Shown: positions 34,386 through 34,462 of the stretch, one piece after another
Position numbering within the stretch: position 1 is the stretch's first letter
Layout: each line of letters begins with the position of its first letter
From: an uncultured Anaeroplasma sp.
GTDB lineage: Bacteria > Bacillota_I > Bacilli_A > Acholeplasmatales > Anaeroplasmataceae
Reading direction: 5' to 3'
NCBI GenBank assembly: GCA_947592005.1
Contig: CANQDJ010000011.1
Location: 1 to 34,462 of the forward strand
Length of the DNA: 34,462 bases
The notes under the pieces: model-generated
Databases searched by the model: none
Seen by the model: the letters and a program-made list of their open reading frames with translations, nothing else
Told to the model about the DNA's origin: nothing
Position numbers and translations under genes: made by a program

Positions 34386-34462
34386 ACCTAGTATAATCAA
34401 ATTGTACTTAAGATTATACAATCTCCTTCTTTAAGGTTTAATTTATAGTTATGAGTACAACA
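34386..34462 (-). repeat. Terminal promoter/leader repeat, right copy (oppA promoter)
   Basis: Inverted copy of 2-76. It holds TATAAT (34413-34418), CTTAAG and the TTGTACT/AGTACAA pair, ending eight bases before the oppA ATG. The middle (34419-34440) differs from the left copy and is two bases longer. As for the left copy, the -35 is weak. Confidence 0.75.

Noticed and set aside
1-34462. Linear plasmid or phage with terminal inverted repeats
   Set aside because: The content is core chromosome (dnaB, prfA, ribosomal proteins, glnA), and the repeats are promoters of adjacent genes.

Overview
The window looks like a stretch of low-GC chromosome from a Bacilli-grade Firmicute, probably an uncultured gut-type lineage near Erysipelotrichales, RF39 or Acholeplasmatales. 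That placement is inferred from base composition, AGGAGG-type ribosome binding sites, the rpsF-ssb-rpsR-gdpP-rplI-dnaB order and lipoprotein-type binding proteins; no 16S gene is present. TGA ends several genes (for example dnaB and the NusG-II gene), so this is not the Mycoplasma code. Both ends carry the same roughly 75 bp promoter/leader in opposite orientation, which suggests a contig broken at a dispersed repeat.

Layout. 1-4802 (+): two MacB-type ABC transporters (ATPase fused to permease) whose ATPase halves are virtually identical at DNA level. 4811-4863: bidirectional terminator. 4956-6449 (-): glnA with a promoter and a leader that contains an intrinsic terminator. 6472-13854 (-): a tightly packed ten-gene unit holding an M3 oligopeptidase, an XRE regulator with a small membrane protein, UppP, a twofold-repeat membrane protein (DUF1576-like), a small ATPase-like protein, a PAP2 phosphatase, and an ApbE / NusG-II / Gx trio that corresponds to FmnB-EetA-EetB of flavin-based extracellular electron transfer. 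14017-14586 (+): a lone membrane protein. 14576-19502 (-): prfA, dnaB and a gdpP gene fused in frame to rplI, with its own promoter. 19558-20767 (-): rpsF-ssb-rpsR with promoter and terminator. 20826-21025 (-): a self-contained promoter-transcript-terminator unit with no convincing ORF, a candidate structured RNA. 21061-24072 (-): two secreted or surface proteins behind a c-di-GMP-I riboswitch. 24099-26929 (-): an HD-GYP protein (candidate c-di-GMP phosphodiesterase) and cardiolipin synthase. 27036-34462 (-): an oppABCDF peptide importer plus a small membrane protein.

How it fits together. The c-di-GMP riboswitch and the neighbouring HD-GYP protein suggest local second-messenger control of surface proteins. 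The gdpP-rplI fusion joins c-di-AMP breakdown to a ribosomal protein, but a strong internal Shine-Dalgarno can release free L9. The long minus-strand operon mixes undecaprenyl-phosphate recycling (UppP, PAP2) with extracytoplasmic flavinylation. The opp operon and the MacB-type pair share one promoter/leader and are probably co-regulated.

Most interesting items: the candidate non-coding RNA upstream of rpsF, the riboswitch-controlled surface operon, the gdpP-rplI fusion with internal start, and the terminal inverted promoter repeats.
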